Part shown: positions 43,691-52,725 of the stretch, piece after piece
Position numbering within the stretch: the stretch's first letter is position 1
Layout: every line of letters starts with the position of its first letter
Assembly (NCBI GenBank): GCA_020832545.1
Contig: JAFIEK010000002.1
Location: 150,809 to 214,808, forward strand
Reading direction: 5' to 3'
DNA from: Pararhodobacter sp.
GTDB taxonomy: Bacteria > Pseudomonadota > Alphaproteobacteria > Rhodobacterales > Rhodobacteraceae
DNA length: 64,000 nucleotides
The notes under the pieces: model-generated
Seen by the model: only the letters and a program-made list of their open reading frames with translations
Database searches by the model: none
Told to the model about the DNA's origin: nothing
Made by a program: the position numbers and the translations under genes

Positions 43691-43873
43691 CAAACGTTCC
43701 TGATCAAGCCTGCACGACTGCAGCCTTCGCCGAATGCTTTCGGTCAGTATGGGGAAGGTCTGCGCCCGTGGCACAATCTGGGTATCCGGCAGAAACGCGC
43801 TCGGTTCCAAAGCGGCCAGGTCAGAGAAGGTAGCGGTGGACGGCGAAATGAGCCAGCAAATACCGAACGCTGA

Positions 43874-44112
43874 TCAGAAGAAGCTCTCGACATCCGTGCA
43901 TTGCGGAATCACCTGTCCTACGTCCCAGTGTTCCGCAAGCCAGTCCCCATCGAATCTCCTTATGTCGACAACGGCCGCGGCCCGGCCGTGCTTGATCGTG
44001 CCGTTCTGGTGATTTCGGTAGTCTGTCGACAAAAAATGCGCCCCTCCTTGTGCCGCCCCTCGTTACAAAACAGCCGATAATATTCTCGCAGAATAGCTTG
44101 CCTGTGGCTCAT
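43874..44112 (-). pseudogene. SnoaL/NTF2-like pseudogene with frameshift and deletion
   Basis: Reading leftward from ATG 44112 gives MSHRQAILREYYRLFCNEGRHKEG; a change of frame around 44040 then gives HFLSTDYRNHQNGTIKHG followed at once by AAAVVDIRRFDGDWLAEHWDVGQVIP and a stop at 43874. The DYRNHQNG and RFDGDWLAEHWDV pieces match the start and end of SnoaL-like proteins, which normally have about 60 residues between them. So it carries both a frameshift and an internal loss. It follows the intradiol dioxygenase gene on the same strand. Confidence 0.55.
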
Positions 44113-44132
44113 GATCCGTACCCCTATGTGCA

Positions 44133-44738
44133 TCAGGCAACGACAAAGTCGAAGCGGGCGATCTTGCCATCGGCGGCGTCGTGAACATCCATGAGCAGGC
44201 GCGGGTTGAACAGAAAGTCGCGCGGATTCCGCGACTCTCCAGGAAAATAGAGCTGGGTCGTCAGCAGACGCCCCCCAGGCGGATGCACCTTGACGTGGAA
44301 ATGTTTCGTGCGCCAGTCATAGGGAGCCGGGTCGATCGTTTCAAAAACATAGCGGCCATTGGCATCCGTCCGTTGATAGCCGCGCAGACGGTAGCCTTCA
44401 TTGTCGTAGTCGCCATGGCTGTCGGCATGCCACAGATCGACCACCGCCCCCACGACGGGCTGGCAAGCGCGGTCGACGACAAAACCCATGAGGGTCATGG
44501 GCTCTCCGTCAGATGTATCGGCCCGGAAGTTGCTCTTCATGGGCGGCTCAGGCGTATAATAGGGGCCTTCGCTGCCCCGGCGTGTCAGTTCTTCGTCAGG
44601 GCCGCAGGACGGTGTCGGATCAAGGGTTCCGGACCGGGCGAAAACGTTTGGCGCCAGCAGTGACGACGCGGCACCAGAGGCTGTCAATGTGAACCAGAAT
44701 GTCAGCATGGTCCGCCGGTTCAGTGATTTGTTCCACAT
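44133..44738 (-). CDS. Exported intradiol-dioxygenase-family protein
   Basis: This 201-residue protein matches the intradiol ring-cleavage dioxygenase fold. The Fe(III) ligands can be placed at Tyr111 (GDYDNEG), Tyr140 (PAPYDWR), His146 and His148 (TKHFHVKV). The N-terminus has a twin-arginine-like segment (NRRTMLTFWFTLTASG), suggesting export. GGAGGT precedes the ATG at 44738; a longer frame to 44864 lacks such a site. Exported homologues act on unknown aromatic or non-aromatic substrates. It is divergent from DoxX at 44997. Confidence 0.82.
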   Translation of the reverse strand: MWNKSLNRRTMLTFWFTLTASGAASSLLAPNVFARSGTLDPTPSCGPDEELTRRGSEGPYYTPEPPMKSNFRADTSDGEPMTLMGFVVDRACQPVVGAVVDLWHADSHGDYDNEGYRLRGYQRTDANGRYVFETIDPAPYDWRTKHFHVKVHPPGGRLLTTQLYFPGESRNPRDFLFNPRLLMDVHDAADGKIARFDFVVA

Positions 44739-44996
44739 TGCATTACCTCCATATTCAGCGCTGTACGGTATCATTTCTTTAGTAGCCGCGCTTGCGCCGG
44801 TCAGAACATGCGTGAGCGTCCCGGATCGCGAACTCTTCGTCCGGGCGGCGCTGCACGCACTCACTTATGCGTTAAGCCAGACATGCTGGACGATATGCTA
44901 AGTCTTTGGGTCGCTCGGGCATTCCCCGTTCAGCGATCCGGGGTCATCAGCGGTTCATCTATTCGATATGCACCCTGAACCATGACCCGAGGATCT

Positions 44997-45389
44997 ATGA
45001 CACACGACATGACACTTCTTTTCGCCCGCATCCTTCTTGCCCTGATGTTCATCATCGACGGCTTCGTAACGCTCGGCAATCCGGGGGGCTTTGCGGGCTT
45101 TCTGGGCAGCATCGGTATTCCTTTGCCCCTTGTTGCAACCTGGGCCATCATCGCGCTGAAGCTGGTCGGAGGTACGGCCATCATCCTTGGCTATCAGACC
45201 CGCTGGCTGGCATATGCCTTTGCAGGGTTCTGTGTAGCGACAGCCTTCCTTGGGCATTTCTATCCCGACGACATCGCCCAGATGCGGATCTTCTGGAAAA
45301 ATTTTGCAGTGGCGGGTGGATTTATTCTACTGTCGGCCGTCGGTGCTGGCAGCTTTTCGCTGGATGCCAGACGCAGGGTTCTGGCGTAG
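44997..45389 (+). CDS. DoxX-family membrane protein
   Basis: This 130-residue protein has four hydrophobic segments and DoxX features: LFARILLALMFIIDGFVTLGNPGGFAGFL, LVGGTAIILGYQTRWLAYAFAGFCVATAFLGHF. Members are poorly understood membrane proteins sometimes tied to redox or thiosulfate metabolism. GAGG precedes the ATG at 44997; an ATG at 44982 is also in frame. It ends one base before the convergent AraC gene. Confidence 0.85.
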   Translation: MTHDMTLLFARILLALMFIIDGFVTLGNPGGFAGFLGSIGIPLPLVATWAIIALKLVGGTAIILGYQTRWLAYAFAGFCVATAFLGHFYPDDIAQMRIFWKNFAVAGGFILLSAVGAGSFSLDARRRVLA

Positions 45390-45390
45390 T

Positions 45391-46401
45391 TCAGCCATTG
45401 CTGGCGGCGAGTGCCCGAAGGGCAGCGGCCGGGTTATTTGCCCCGCCCTGCCCATTGCGCCGATAGCGGCCGGGAGGCTCGCCGCACCAACGACCGAAAG
45501 CCCTGCTTAGGGAAATTTCAGACTCATACCCCACGCTGACCGCGATATCCGCCATCGGGCGTTGTGTGTTCTGCAGCAATTGTGACGCGAGATGCATCCG
45601 CCGGTCCGTTACGTAAGCCATGACGCCTGTGCCAACACAATGGCGGAACCGGCTGGCAAAAACCGTCCGCGACAATCCAACCTCTCGCGCCAGCTTCGCG
45701 ATGGTCCAGGGGTGATCCGGTCGCTCATGCACCAGCGCAAGTGCCCTGGCCAGGGGCGGGTCGCCAAGCGCGCGCAACCATCCCGCCGCATCGGTGGGGA
45801 TGGCGGTAAGGTAATCGCGCACGGCCTGTACGAAAATGATATCGGCTGTTCGTTCAGCTATGGTCTGGAAACCCGGATTGCCGGTTTCTGTCTCATCGAT
45901 CAGAAACTGCAGCGATCTTGACACCCAGTCGTCAATGCTGCGCCCGCGTGACAAAGAGACATGCATAACCTTTGGCAGCGCCGTGATCAAAGGATTGCGG
46001 CGGCCTTCCCCAAACGTAAATACCCCGTTGAGCATTCGAGTTGACGCACCGGTTCCGCCGAAACGCAGGCGCGGCAGCACTTCAATCCGTTGCCTTACGG
46101 TCGGCGACGCGTTGCCGCCGTTTGCTGCCAGAACCTCGGAGAAAGGAACTGTCGGCGCCTCGCTGTCCGATTGAAGCCAGTGCGGGTCTCCATGGGGTAG
46201 AAGCACCAGATCGCCTGGCACAAGTTGCGCGGCGTCACCGTTCTCGTGGCGAAACAGGCAGTTGCCTTCCAGCACTATATGGAAAGGCGCAAAGCTTTCC
46301 ACCCGTGCCTTCTCGATGCCCCAGGGAGCGCCGAATTCACCCACGCTCATAAGCACGCTTTCAAGCCGGAGATCGCGGAGAATGCTGCTGAGAATATCCA
46401 T
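45391..46401 (-). CDS. AraC-family regulator with cupin-type sensor
   Basis: This 336-residue protein has an N-terminal cupin-like sensor of the AraC cupin_6 class (APFHIVLEGNCLFRHENGD, VPGDLVLLPHGDPHWL) and a C-terminal AraC domain (IAKLAREVGLSRTVFASRFRHCVG; MADIAVSVGYESEISLSRAFGRWCGEPPGRYRR). The start could be 46401 or 46422. Relatives often control small oxidoreductases; the divergent NmrA pseudogene may have been its target. Confidence 0.87.
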   Translation of the reverse strand: MDILSSILRDLRLESVLMSVGEFGAPWGIEKARVESFAPFHIVLEGNCLFRHENGDAAQLVPGDLVLLPHGDPHWLQSDSEAPTVPFSEVLAANGGNASPTVRQRIEVLPRLRFGGTGASTRMLNGVFTFGEGRRNPLITALPKVMHVSLSRGRSIDDWVSRSLQFLIDETETGNPGFQTIAERTADIIFVQAVRDYLTAIPTDAAGWLRALGDPPLARALALVHERPDHPWTIAKLAREVGLSRTVFASRFRHCVGTGVMAYVTDRRMHLASQLLQNTQRPMADIAVSVGYESEISLSRAFGRWCGEPPGRYRRNGQGGANNPAAALRALAASNG

Positions 46402-46494
46402 ATCGGGACGATCTGCTATCATTTACGTCATTTTAATCATTCAGTGTACCGATCAATTTGTCCAGTCTCCATTGAGACCTGCGAGGGCAGATCA

Positions 46495-47160
46495 ATGGAA
46501 GCAAGTCATAATTCTCGTTACAGGTGCTGGTGGAACTGTCGGCCAGATACTGATTGAAACCTTAATGGACCACGGTTCCCTCTTTCCGGCCGCCTATCAC
46601 AACGCGGCAAAGGCCCCGGCTGCGCAGGCAAGAGGAATCGAAACTGCGATCATCGACATGCACCAGCCCGAAACCCTGCCGCCTGCGCTTGAGGGTATCA
46701 ATACGGTGTTCCTGCTCTGCAGCGGTGTTCAAGGACAAGAGGAGATTGAAATCAACCTCATCGAGGCAGCCAAATCCGCGGGCGCGGGCCGTGTCGTCAA
46801 GCTCTCGGCATGGGCAGCGCCGCAATAGCAATGCCGGGTTGGCGCGATTCATCGCGCAGTGGAGCGTCATATCGAGGCATCGGGACTGTCCTGGACATTT
46901 CTGCGTCCCAACGGCTTTATGCAGAACTTCCTGCACATGGCAGAGCAAATATCCGCAGTAGGCGATATCTACATGCCAGCCGGGGACGCGCGCATCAGTC
47001 AAATCGATGTGCGCGATATCGCCCGCGTTGCATCGAAAGCCCTCACCGATAGCGAACAGAGAGGAAGGCATATGAATTGTCAGGGCCTGCAGCATTGGGC
47101 TACGCCGACGCGACGGCAACATTGCCCCGACTACTGGGCAGGCCGGTAACTGCGCATCAC
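46495..47160 (+). pseudogene. NmrA-like NAD(P)-binding protein, three lesions
   Basis: The ATG at 46495 (after GAGGG) opens a frame that soon shifts: MEAS would join IILVTGAGGTVGQILIETLMDHG if one base were removed near 46509. That frame ends at TAG 46826-46828, then continues as IHRAVERHIEASGLSWTFLRPNGFMQNFLHMAEQ and VRDIARVASKALTDSEQ. Near 47070 it shifts again to AYELSGPAALGYADATATLPRLLGRPV. So there are two frameshifts and one nonsense codon in a gene resembling NmrA/quinone-reductase-like proteins, and the C-terminus is lost. Confidence 0.75.
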
Positions 47161-47236
47161 CACCCCCGCCGTCGTCATGGCGAGGGTGGCGTAAACCTCT
47201 CAAACCGTATTGTGTCAGGCGAATTTCAGAGCCGTA

Positions 47237-48118
47237 TCAGACACCGGCAGGCTCAGACATGCTCCGCACAATGCGCGCGACCGCATCTGTCAACTGCACG
47301 GACCCGCTGCGAAGCTCGTTGCCATCGTCATACGCGACCGTGCCCTTGGCGATGCCGTCGTACATGCCAAGCAGCGCGTCCGCGACTTCCGGAGGGACTC
47401 CGGCCTCTGCAAGCACCGCAAGCCGCGCCTCGGGGGGAACGAATGCCGTGTCCACGCGGCGGCCGAGCACCGTGCCGAAGGCCTTGGCGACTTCATTGGC
47501 GCACCAGTCTTGCGGGCCCGAAAGCTCGACGATCCGCTGGCCTCGGAAGTCATCACACAGAAGCCGGGCTGCGGTGCGTCCAACATCAGTCGTGCTGACC
47601 ATCGGGATTTTCTGCGAGGGTTCGAGAAAGCTTGGAAGTACGCTATCAGTAATCGCTGCCTGGGCAACCTCACCCCATGCTTCGACAAAATAACCGGGGC
47701 GCAGGAAGGTGGTGGACGGCGCAACCCGGTCAAGATGCCTTTCCAGGATGTTGAGCATCGCAATAACACCGGTGCCCGTTTCGTGCTGGGCTCCGATCGA
47801 AGACAGGGCGACGACTTTCGGTAGCCCGGCCTGACGCACCGCCCCGGCGAGAGCGCGCCCGATCTCCTCGGCGCGCCGATAGGGATCACCGCTTTCGGGA
47901 GGCGGGGAAAGCACGAAGGCACCCGATGCGCCCTTCAGTGCGTACGCAAGGCCAGGTGCGTCCTCGATGCTGCCAATGGCAACATCAGCGCCCAGATTTC
48001 TCCAGCTTTCGGCCTGCTCCGGGCGTCGCAACACCACACGGATGGGTTTGCCCAGTTCGAGCAACGCATGCGCAGTCTGGCCACCGGCCCGTCCGTTTGC
48101 TCCCAGAACGACATACAT
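47237..48118 (-). CDS. NmrA-family NAD(P)-binding protein
   Basis: This 293-residue protein has the nucleotide-binding start MYVVLGANGRAGGQTAHALLELG and NmrA-type sequence (ASGAFVLSPPPESGDP, STTFLRPGYFVEAWGEVA, VELSGPQDWCANEVAKAFG). Such proteins act as NAD(P)H-dependent quinone reductases or redox sensors. GGAGA precedes the ATG at 48118; a longer frame to 48172 lacks support. It is divergent from a LysR gene, its likely regulator, and is an intact relative of the pseudogene at 46495. Confidence 0.85.
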   Translation of the reverse strand: MYVVLGANGRAGGQTAHALLELGKPIRVVLRRPEQAESWRNLGADVAIGSIEDAPGLAYALKGASGAFVLSPPPESGDPYRRAEEIGRALAGAVRQAGLPKVVALSSIGAQHETGTGVIAMLNILERHLDRVAPSTTFLRPGYFVEAWGEVAQAAITDSVLPSFLEPSQKIPMVSTTDVGRTAARLLCDDFRGQRIVELSGPQDWCANEVAKAFGTVLGRRVDTAFVPPEARLAVLAEAGVPPEVADALLGMYDGIAKGTVAYDDGNELRSGSVQLTDAVARIVRSMSEPAGV

Positions 48119-48201
48119 GGCAAGTCTCCTTTGTTGTCTGTCATCGTCGGAAACTACGTCAAGCCTTGGCATGCGTCCAATGCATGTAGTATATACCCAT
48201 C

Positions 48202-49119
48202 ATGCGCGAAGTGAATTTACGAGGCATCGACCTCAACCTTCTGGTCGTCCTGCAGGCGCTGCTGGATGAGTGCAGCGTGACCCGCGCCGCCACGCGGCTG
48301 GGCATGAGCCAGCCTGCCGCCAGCCGGGCGCTTGCGCGGCTCCGTCAGCTTTTTTCCGATCCACTTCTGGTAGAGGGACCAGGGGGATACATACGGACTG
48401 CGCGCGCTGACGAAATGCGCCCGTTGCTGCGCCAGACCCTGAGCGGCGTCAGCGAGCTTATTGACGGCAGAGACTTCGATCCGGCGCAGGCAACCGGATC
48501 TGTGCGCCTGCTGATGGCAGATCTCGAGGCTGCGGTGCTCGCACCGCGCCTCCTCGCCGGCCTAGCAAAGCAAGCGCCGGCCCTCGATCTCGAAGTGGTG
48601 CCACCCGGGTCGAAGCCTCTTGACGCGCTCGGGGCCGACGCTGTCGATGCCCTCATCGGCGTCGTCGAGGACGCGCCTGCCGGGTTTCGGAAGCGCAAGC
48701 TCTACGAGGATGACTTCGTGACCATCATGCGCGCGGAACATCCGGCGGTTAACACGAAGCTCACGCTGGAACGGTATCTGGATCTCGATCATCTCGTGGT
48801 CAGCATCACCGGATCCGGCCCCGCCTGGATCGACCAGGCGCTCGCACGTCTTGGCAGGCAGCGGCGGGTGAGGGTTCGTGTTCCGAGCTTCTTTGCCGCT
48901 GTCGAGATCGCGGCGCGATCCGACCTCGTCATGACGCTGCCGTCAAGCCTTGCCCGAACCGCCGTCGGCATGAGGCGCTTCGCGCTGGCACCCCCGCCAC
49001 TGAAACTGGGCCGGGTGTCGATGAGCCTTGCCTGGCATGGTCGCCATCAGGATTCGCCGCGACACGTCTGGCTCCGCCGCCTGATCGTCGAGGCCGCTGC
49101 CGAAATCGGCCACCGGTGA
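48202..49119 (+). CDS. LysR-family transcriptional regulator (NodD/LinR-like)
   Basis: This 305-residue regulator has a NodD/PnbR-type LysR HTH (LRGIDLNLLVVLQALLDECSVTRAATRLGMSQPAASRALARLRQLFSDPLLVEGP) and a matching effector domain. It is divergent from the NmrA-family gene. A weak CATGC/GCATG repeat occurs at 48170-48186 between them. It probably senses an aromatic or quinone-like compound, as this LysR subgroup often does; that is inference. Confidence 0.87.
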   Translation: MREVNLRGIDLNLLVVLQALLDECSVTRAATRLGMSQPAASRALARLRQLFSDPLLVEGPGGYIRTARADEMRPLLRQTLSGVSELIDGRDFDPAQATGSVRLLMADLEAAVLAPRLLAGLAKQAPALDLEVVPPGSKPLDALGADAVDALIGVVEDAPAGFRKRKLYEDDFVTIMRAEHPAVNTKLTLERYLDLDHLVVSITGSGPAWIDQALARLGRQRRVRVRVPSFFAAVEIAARSDLVMTLPSSLARTAVGMRRFALAPPPLKLGRVSMSLAWHGRHQDSPRHVWLRRLIVEAAAEIGHR

Positions 49120-49536
49120 GCTTTCAGTCACAGACGCAGGAGTTTGAGACTTCATCGCGACGGTGGCACCGCACAGAATCGAGGATGGGAGCCCGGACTC
49201 GCCGCCGTCGCGAACAGTCGGGCCCTCATCAAGGGGATAAGGGGCGCTCGTCTCGTCGCTCTGCCGGTGGTCGAACATTAACTCCTGGTGATCGCGCAGC
49301 CAGCGCTAGTGGGCAAAGTATCGGTGACCGGAAGGATCTCCGACTCCCGCAAACGGCAGAAGTGACGCCACTCGCTAGGCAACGTGGCGGCGGCTTCGAG
49401 GTTTTAGTATGCCGCCGCGTTTCGACTTTGAAAGGCAACCGCAGCGCACTTGCGCTCTGACTGTTGGCAGGCACCCTATTGACGAGAGAAGCATAGGCCA
49501 CTATTAAATATACGGTGTATAAATTAAGGGGGTGAC
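49120..49536. other. Non-coding stretch before the DHFR-like gene
   Basis: No recognisable gene. The right end carries the short AT-rich palindrome at 49509-49521 and the ribosome site AAGGGGG of the next gene. Confidence 0.45.
49509..49521. promoter_or_regulatory. Candidate TetR operator overlapping the promoter
   Basis: TATAC and GTATA flank a 3-base centre (TATACGGTGTATA). It overlaps a -10-like TATAAAT and ends about 15 bases before the GTG start of the DHFR-like gene whose operon also encodes a TetR regulator. A repressor at this site would block transcription. Confidence 0.45.
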
Positions 49537-50073
49537 GTGGTTAGTGGGCATGTGTTCATAGCAACCAGTCTGGACGGCTTCATCGCGCGTGAGGACGGCG
49601 ACATTGGCTGGTTGGTGGAAAGGGACGATCCGACCGAGGATCATGGATATGATGCGTTCATATTGGACATCGACATGATCGTCATGGGGCGCGGCACATA
49701 TGACAGCATGCGGGACGTCCGGCCATGGCATTATACGCGCCCGGTTCTGGTACTGTCGGCATCGCTGACGGACGAGCAGCTTCCCGACGACCTGTTGGGA
49801 AAAGTGCATTTCACCAACAAGTCGCCTCAAGACACGATGGCCATGCTCGAAGCTCAGGGAATTCGCCGCGTCTATGTGGATGGCGGGCGCGTGATCCAGT
49901 CATTCCTGCGTGCCGGACTGATTTCAGACATGGTGATCACCCGCGTGCCGATACTGCTCGGACAGGGCCGCAGCCTGTTCGGCACGCTCTCCTCTGATAT
50001 TTCGCTTATCCATGAGCACACTCGCGGCTACACATCCGGCCTTGTCCAGTCGCGCTACCGGGTCGCAACATGA
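49537..50073 (+). CDS. RibD C-terminal/dihydrofolate-reductase-like protein
   Basis: This 178-residue protein has the RibD_C/DHFR fold pattern: HVFIATSLDGFIAREDGDIGWL at the start, MIVMGRGTYDSMRDVRPWHY and a conserved IRRVYVDGGRVIQSFLRAGLI. It probably reduces a substrate with NADPH, but stand-alone members have no assigned role. It starts with GTG at 49537 just after AAGGGGG. Its stop overlaps the TetR start by 4 bases. Confidence 0.87.
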   Translation: MVSGHVFIATSLDGFIAREDGDIGWLVERDDPTEDHGYDAFILDIDMIVMGRGTYDSMRDVRPWHYTRPVLVLSASLTDEQLPDDLLGKVHFTNKSPQDTMAMLEAQGIRRVYVDGGRVIQSFLRAGLISDMVITRVPILLGQGRSLFGTLSSDISLIHEHTRGYTSGLVQSRYRVAT

Positions 50074-50645
50074 ACCGCCCGAGGGGTCGCCCTTCTCGCG
50101 ACAAGGCGATTCCCTCGCGCTTGGACATGCTCGGCACTGCTTTGCATCTGCTGGATACCCAGGGCGTAGAGGCCTTTACCATGCGTGCACTGGCGACGCG
50201 GCTGCAGGTCAATCCAATGACGATTTACCATCATTTCGGCGACCGCGACGGTCTGATCGGGGCGATGGCGGAACAGGTCTATTCCTGCGTACGCGTGTCT
50301 GTTTCAGGGGAAAGTCTTCGTCGGATCGAAGCGCTCATGCAAGCCTATCATGCTCAGGTTCGCAGGCATCCCGGCCTTGCACTGCTCATCTTCAGCAGAC
50401 CAGAAGTCTTTCCGCAGCAGGCGCAACGGATTACTGACGACATCACCCAGCTTCTGGTTGAGGTCGGCCTGACTTCGGAAAAGGCGCGGCTTTGGGTAAA
50501 CATACTCGTCGATTTCACCCATGGTGCCGCTGTTGCCACCGCGATGGGTGAGCGGGCGAAACCAGACGGCACCGACAGATTTTCGGACGATGAATATGAC
50601 GCAACACTTGTTGTGCTGTTGGACGCGCTGCGTCAGAACGCTTGA
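50070..50645 (+). CDS. TetR-family transcriptional regulator
   Basis: This 191-residue protein has a TetR HTH (MLGTALHLLDTQGVEAFTMRALATRLQVNPMTIYHHFGDRDGLIGAMAEQ) and a ligand domain. It overlaps the DHFR-like gene by 4 bases (ATGA), so the two form one unit and it probably represses its own operon via the TATACGGTGTATA site. Confidence 0.87.
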   Translation: MNRPRGRPSRDKAIPSRLDMLGTALHLLDTQGVEAFTMRALATRLQVNPMTIYHHFGDRDGLIGAMAEQVYSCVRVSVSGESLRRIEALMQAYHAQVRRHPGLALLIFSRPEVFPQQAQRITDDITQLLVEVGLTSEKARLWVNILVDFTHGAAVATAMGERAKPDGTDRFSDDEYDATLVVLLDALRQNA

Positions 50646-51253
50646 CATATCCGGTCGCACAACGCCTCAGGCCTGACGGAAGTAAACATCACCGCTCAAC
50701 CAAACCATCGCCATGGATGCTCTTTTGTCGGCAGGTCCCGACCCGGTGGATGCGTGTTTCTGACTGACGAGCATCCGTGATGTGCAGCACATAGCCGCAT
50801 TGTTAAATCCAAAACCGAACCTGTGTGTTGGCACGGTTTCCCACCTTGAAAGCGTCGACGCAATTGGAACGGGATCGGGAATTTTATCTTGGTGCACCTG
50901 GCCTTCACTCCGGTATCCGGTTCAAGCACGCGTTTTTCTCGTGGTAAGGTCAGTTTGATATTTGAGCACGCGTGGGCAGAGCTGTCAGAAAGATCTCTGA
51001 CGGAAAAAATTCCTGAGGGCTGCTGGGCAGTCAAGCATGGCAGCGAAAATCATATCCGGGCTGCGGTCGAGGTCGTGGACCCAAATCCGCCTTTCGAGCA
51101 ACAAGAAGAAACCGTTTCAGCCGCTCTTGATGAGGTAATGTTTCTTCTGCCTCTCGCCGAATTAGTTGCGGGCCAAAAGCCATGACCGGAGTCCAAAAAG
51201 CGTCAGACAAACGAACTGAGCTTACAATAACAGAACCACTGCTTGGTAGTGCA
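50646..51253. other. Stretch with one weak hypothetical frame
   Basis: Only one frame has protein-like composition: 50889-51185 rightward (98 codons from TTG; ...GCWAVKHGSENHIRAAVEVVDPN...). I do not recognise it, it lacks a clear ribosome site, and it may be a remnant of the phage-like material that follows. Confidence 0.35.
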
Positions 51254-51616
51254 ATGCCCACGCCCCGCGAAAGTATCCTTACCGCGCTGCATTCGCGGAT
51301 TTCGGCGCTGTCCGCCACCGCCCTGCGCGGCGAGGTGCTGCCCGGGCGGGTGCCCGCTGCAGGCCTGCTGATCCTGCGCGGCGGAGAACCGGGAGAGCCC
51401 AAGGTCACCCTGTCCCCCCTGCGCTATCATTACCAGCACCGCGCCGAAGTCGAGGCGGTCGTTCAGGGCGCCGACCACACGCTGAGCGGGCATTGCGACT
51501 GGATGGAGGCACAAGCGCCCCGGCCGGTCGATCTTCCGGTCGAGGGTGCGGCCAGCGTGAAGGCGGCCGTCATTGCAGTGGTGTTGCATCACACCAATGC
51601 CGATCCTCTTGGCTGA
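51254..51616 (+). pseudogene. Prophage-type small protein with internal deletion
   Basis: The 120-residue frame (MPTPRESILTALHSRISALSATALRGEVLPGRVPAAGLLILRGGEPGEPKVTLSPLRYHYQHRAEVEAVVQGAD, quoted here in parts) matches a small prophage/GTA-region protein of Rhodobacteraceae that is often annotated as an acyl-CoA transferase. After VVQGAD it jumps to HTLSGHCDWMEAQAPRPVDLPVEGAASVKAAVIAVVLHHTNADPLG. As I recall, homologues have about 20 more residues at that point (an RDAAFDAL...-like helix). The reading frame stays open, so the product may still be made. Confidence 0.55.
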
Positions 51617-51667
51617 ATCAGCCACGAAACATGCTATCATGTCGCCCTTTCCAAGGGGAGGTCGCAT

Positions 51668-52267
51668 ATGAAACCTATTGATTTCTGGTTCTCGATCGGC
51701 AGCACTTATACCTGCCTCACGGTGATGCGCCTGCCCGCCTATGCCCGCAAGCATGGCCTGGCGTTTAACTGGCGGCCATTCAATGTGCGCACGATCCTCG
51801 TCGAACAGAACAATATTCCTTTCGCCGGCAAGCCGGTGAAGGCCGCCTATATGTGGCGCGATATCGCGCGCCGCGCCGGAAGATACGGGCTGTCGGTCAC
51901 CGTGCCGGCGCCCTATCCACTTGAGCACCTGCCGCTGGCCAACCAGGTCGCACTTCTTGGTATGCAAGAGGGCTGGGGGCAGGAATACGTGATGGCAACC
52001 TACCGCAGATGGTTCCAGGACGGACAACCCGCCGGCAGCGAGCCCAATCTGTCGCAAAGCCTGCGGGAAATCGGACAGAAACCAGAGCGGATCATCGAGG
52101 CCGCGACAGCGCCTGCCATCGAAGGCGCCCTCGCAAACGAGACCGAGGAAGCAAGACGCCTCGGTGTCTTTGGCGCGCCGAGCTTCGTTGCGGATGGCGA
52201 GGTCTTCTGGGGCGACGACCGGCTGGACGATGCAGTGTCCTGGGCGCGAAAAGGTCGCGTCATCTAG
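51668..52267 (+). CDS. DsbA-family 2-hydroxychromene-2-carboxylate isomerase-like protein
   Basis: This 199-residue protein matches the DsbA-like kappa-GST/2-hydroxychromene-2-carboxylate isomerase family: IDFWFSIGSTYTCLTVMRLPAYA at the start, FNVRTILVEQNNIPFAGKPVKAAYMWRDIARRA and LGVFGAPSFVADGEVFWGDDRLDDAV at the end. The active-site Ser/Cys loop reads FSIGSTYT. Members isomerise ring-cleavage products using glutathione. GGGGAGG precedes the start. Its neighbours are remnants, so no pathway partner is visible. Confidence 0.85.
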   Translation: MKPIDFWFSIGSTYTCLTVMRLPAYARKHGLAFNWRPFNVRTILVEQNNIPFAGKPVKAAYMWRDIARRAGRYGLSVTVPAPYPLEHLPLANQVALLGMQEGWGQEYVMATYRRWFQDGQPAGSEPNLSQSLREIGQKPERIIEAATAPAIEGALANETEEARRLGVFGAPSFVADGEVFWGDDRLDDAVSWARKGRVI

Positions 52268-52725
52268 ACCGGCGGGCAGCTAACGCGTCCCTCCTCGGGT
52301 TATCCGTGCATCCGCTGCCAGACCCTTGCCAAGTGTGCGGCACTTCGCGACCTGCGCGCGCTGTCCGCTCCGCTGTTCAACGACGAGACCGTCGTCAACC
52401 GCGAGGGGCCAACCTCGCCCCAAGCGATGTGATCCGGCTGCGCTCCGCACGGCTGGGGCTCGACGAGGTCGTCATGCACCTATCCGAGATCGGTCATGGC
52501 GACGGGCGCGACAACGGCATCGCCGCGCTGGCGCCAGAGGGCGGAATCAAGCTGGACCGCCTCCCCATCAAGCCGCTGCCCCTCGGCCGCGTGCAGGCCA
52601 ATGCCCGCTACACACCCTATGTTGATGCTCTGATCATCGGTGATCTGGTGTTGAGTTGGACGCACGTGACAGTCTGACCCAGACAAGCCCGGTGATCGTC
52701 GGTCACGCCGACGCCTCACGTGGTA
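52268..52725. other. Remnant region with a 67-82 codon orphan frame
   Basis: Two successive rightward frames read like protein: DLRALSAPLFNDETVVNREGP (around 52350-52420), then, in another frame to a stop at 52677, VIRLRSARLGLDEVVMHLSEIGHGDG...YTPYVDALIIGDLVLSWTHV. Possible starts are GTG 52429 or ATG 52474. I do not recognise it. The frame change suggests decay; a phage origin is possible given the upstream gene. Confidence 0.35.

Noticed and set aside
48170..48186. CATGC/GCATG repeat between the NmrA-family and LysR genes as an operator
   Set aside because: Only 5-base arms; too weak to list as a site.
49120..49536. Open frames on both strands before the DHFR-like gene
   Set aside because: None has recognisable motifs or start signals; they look like GC-rich shadow frames.
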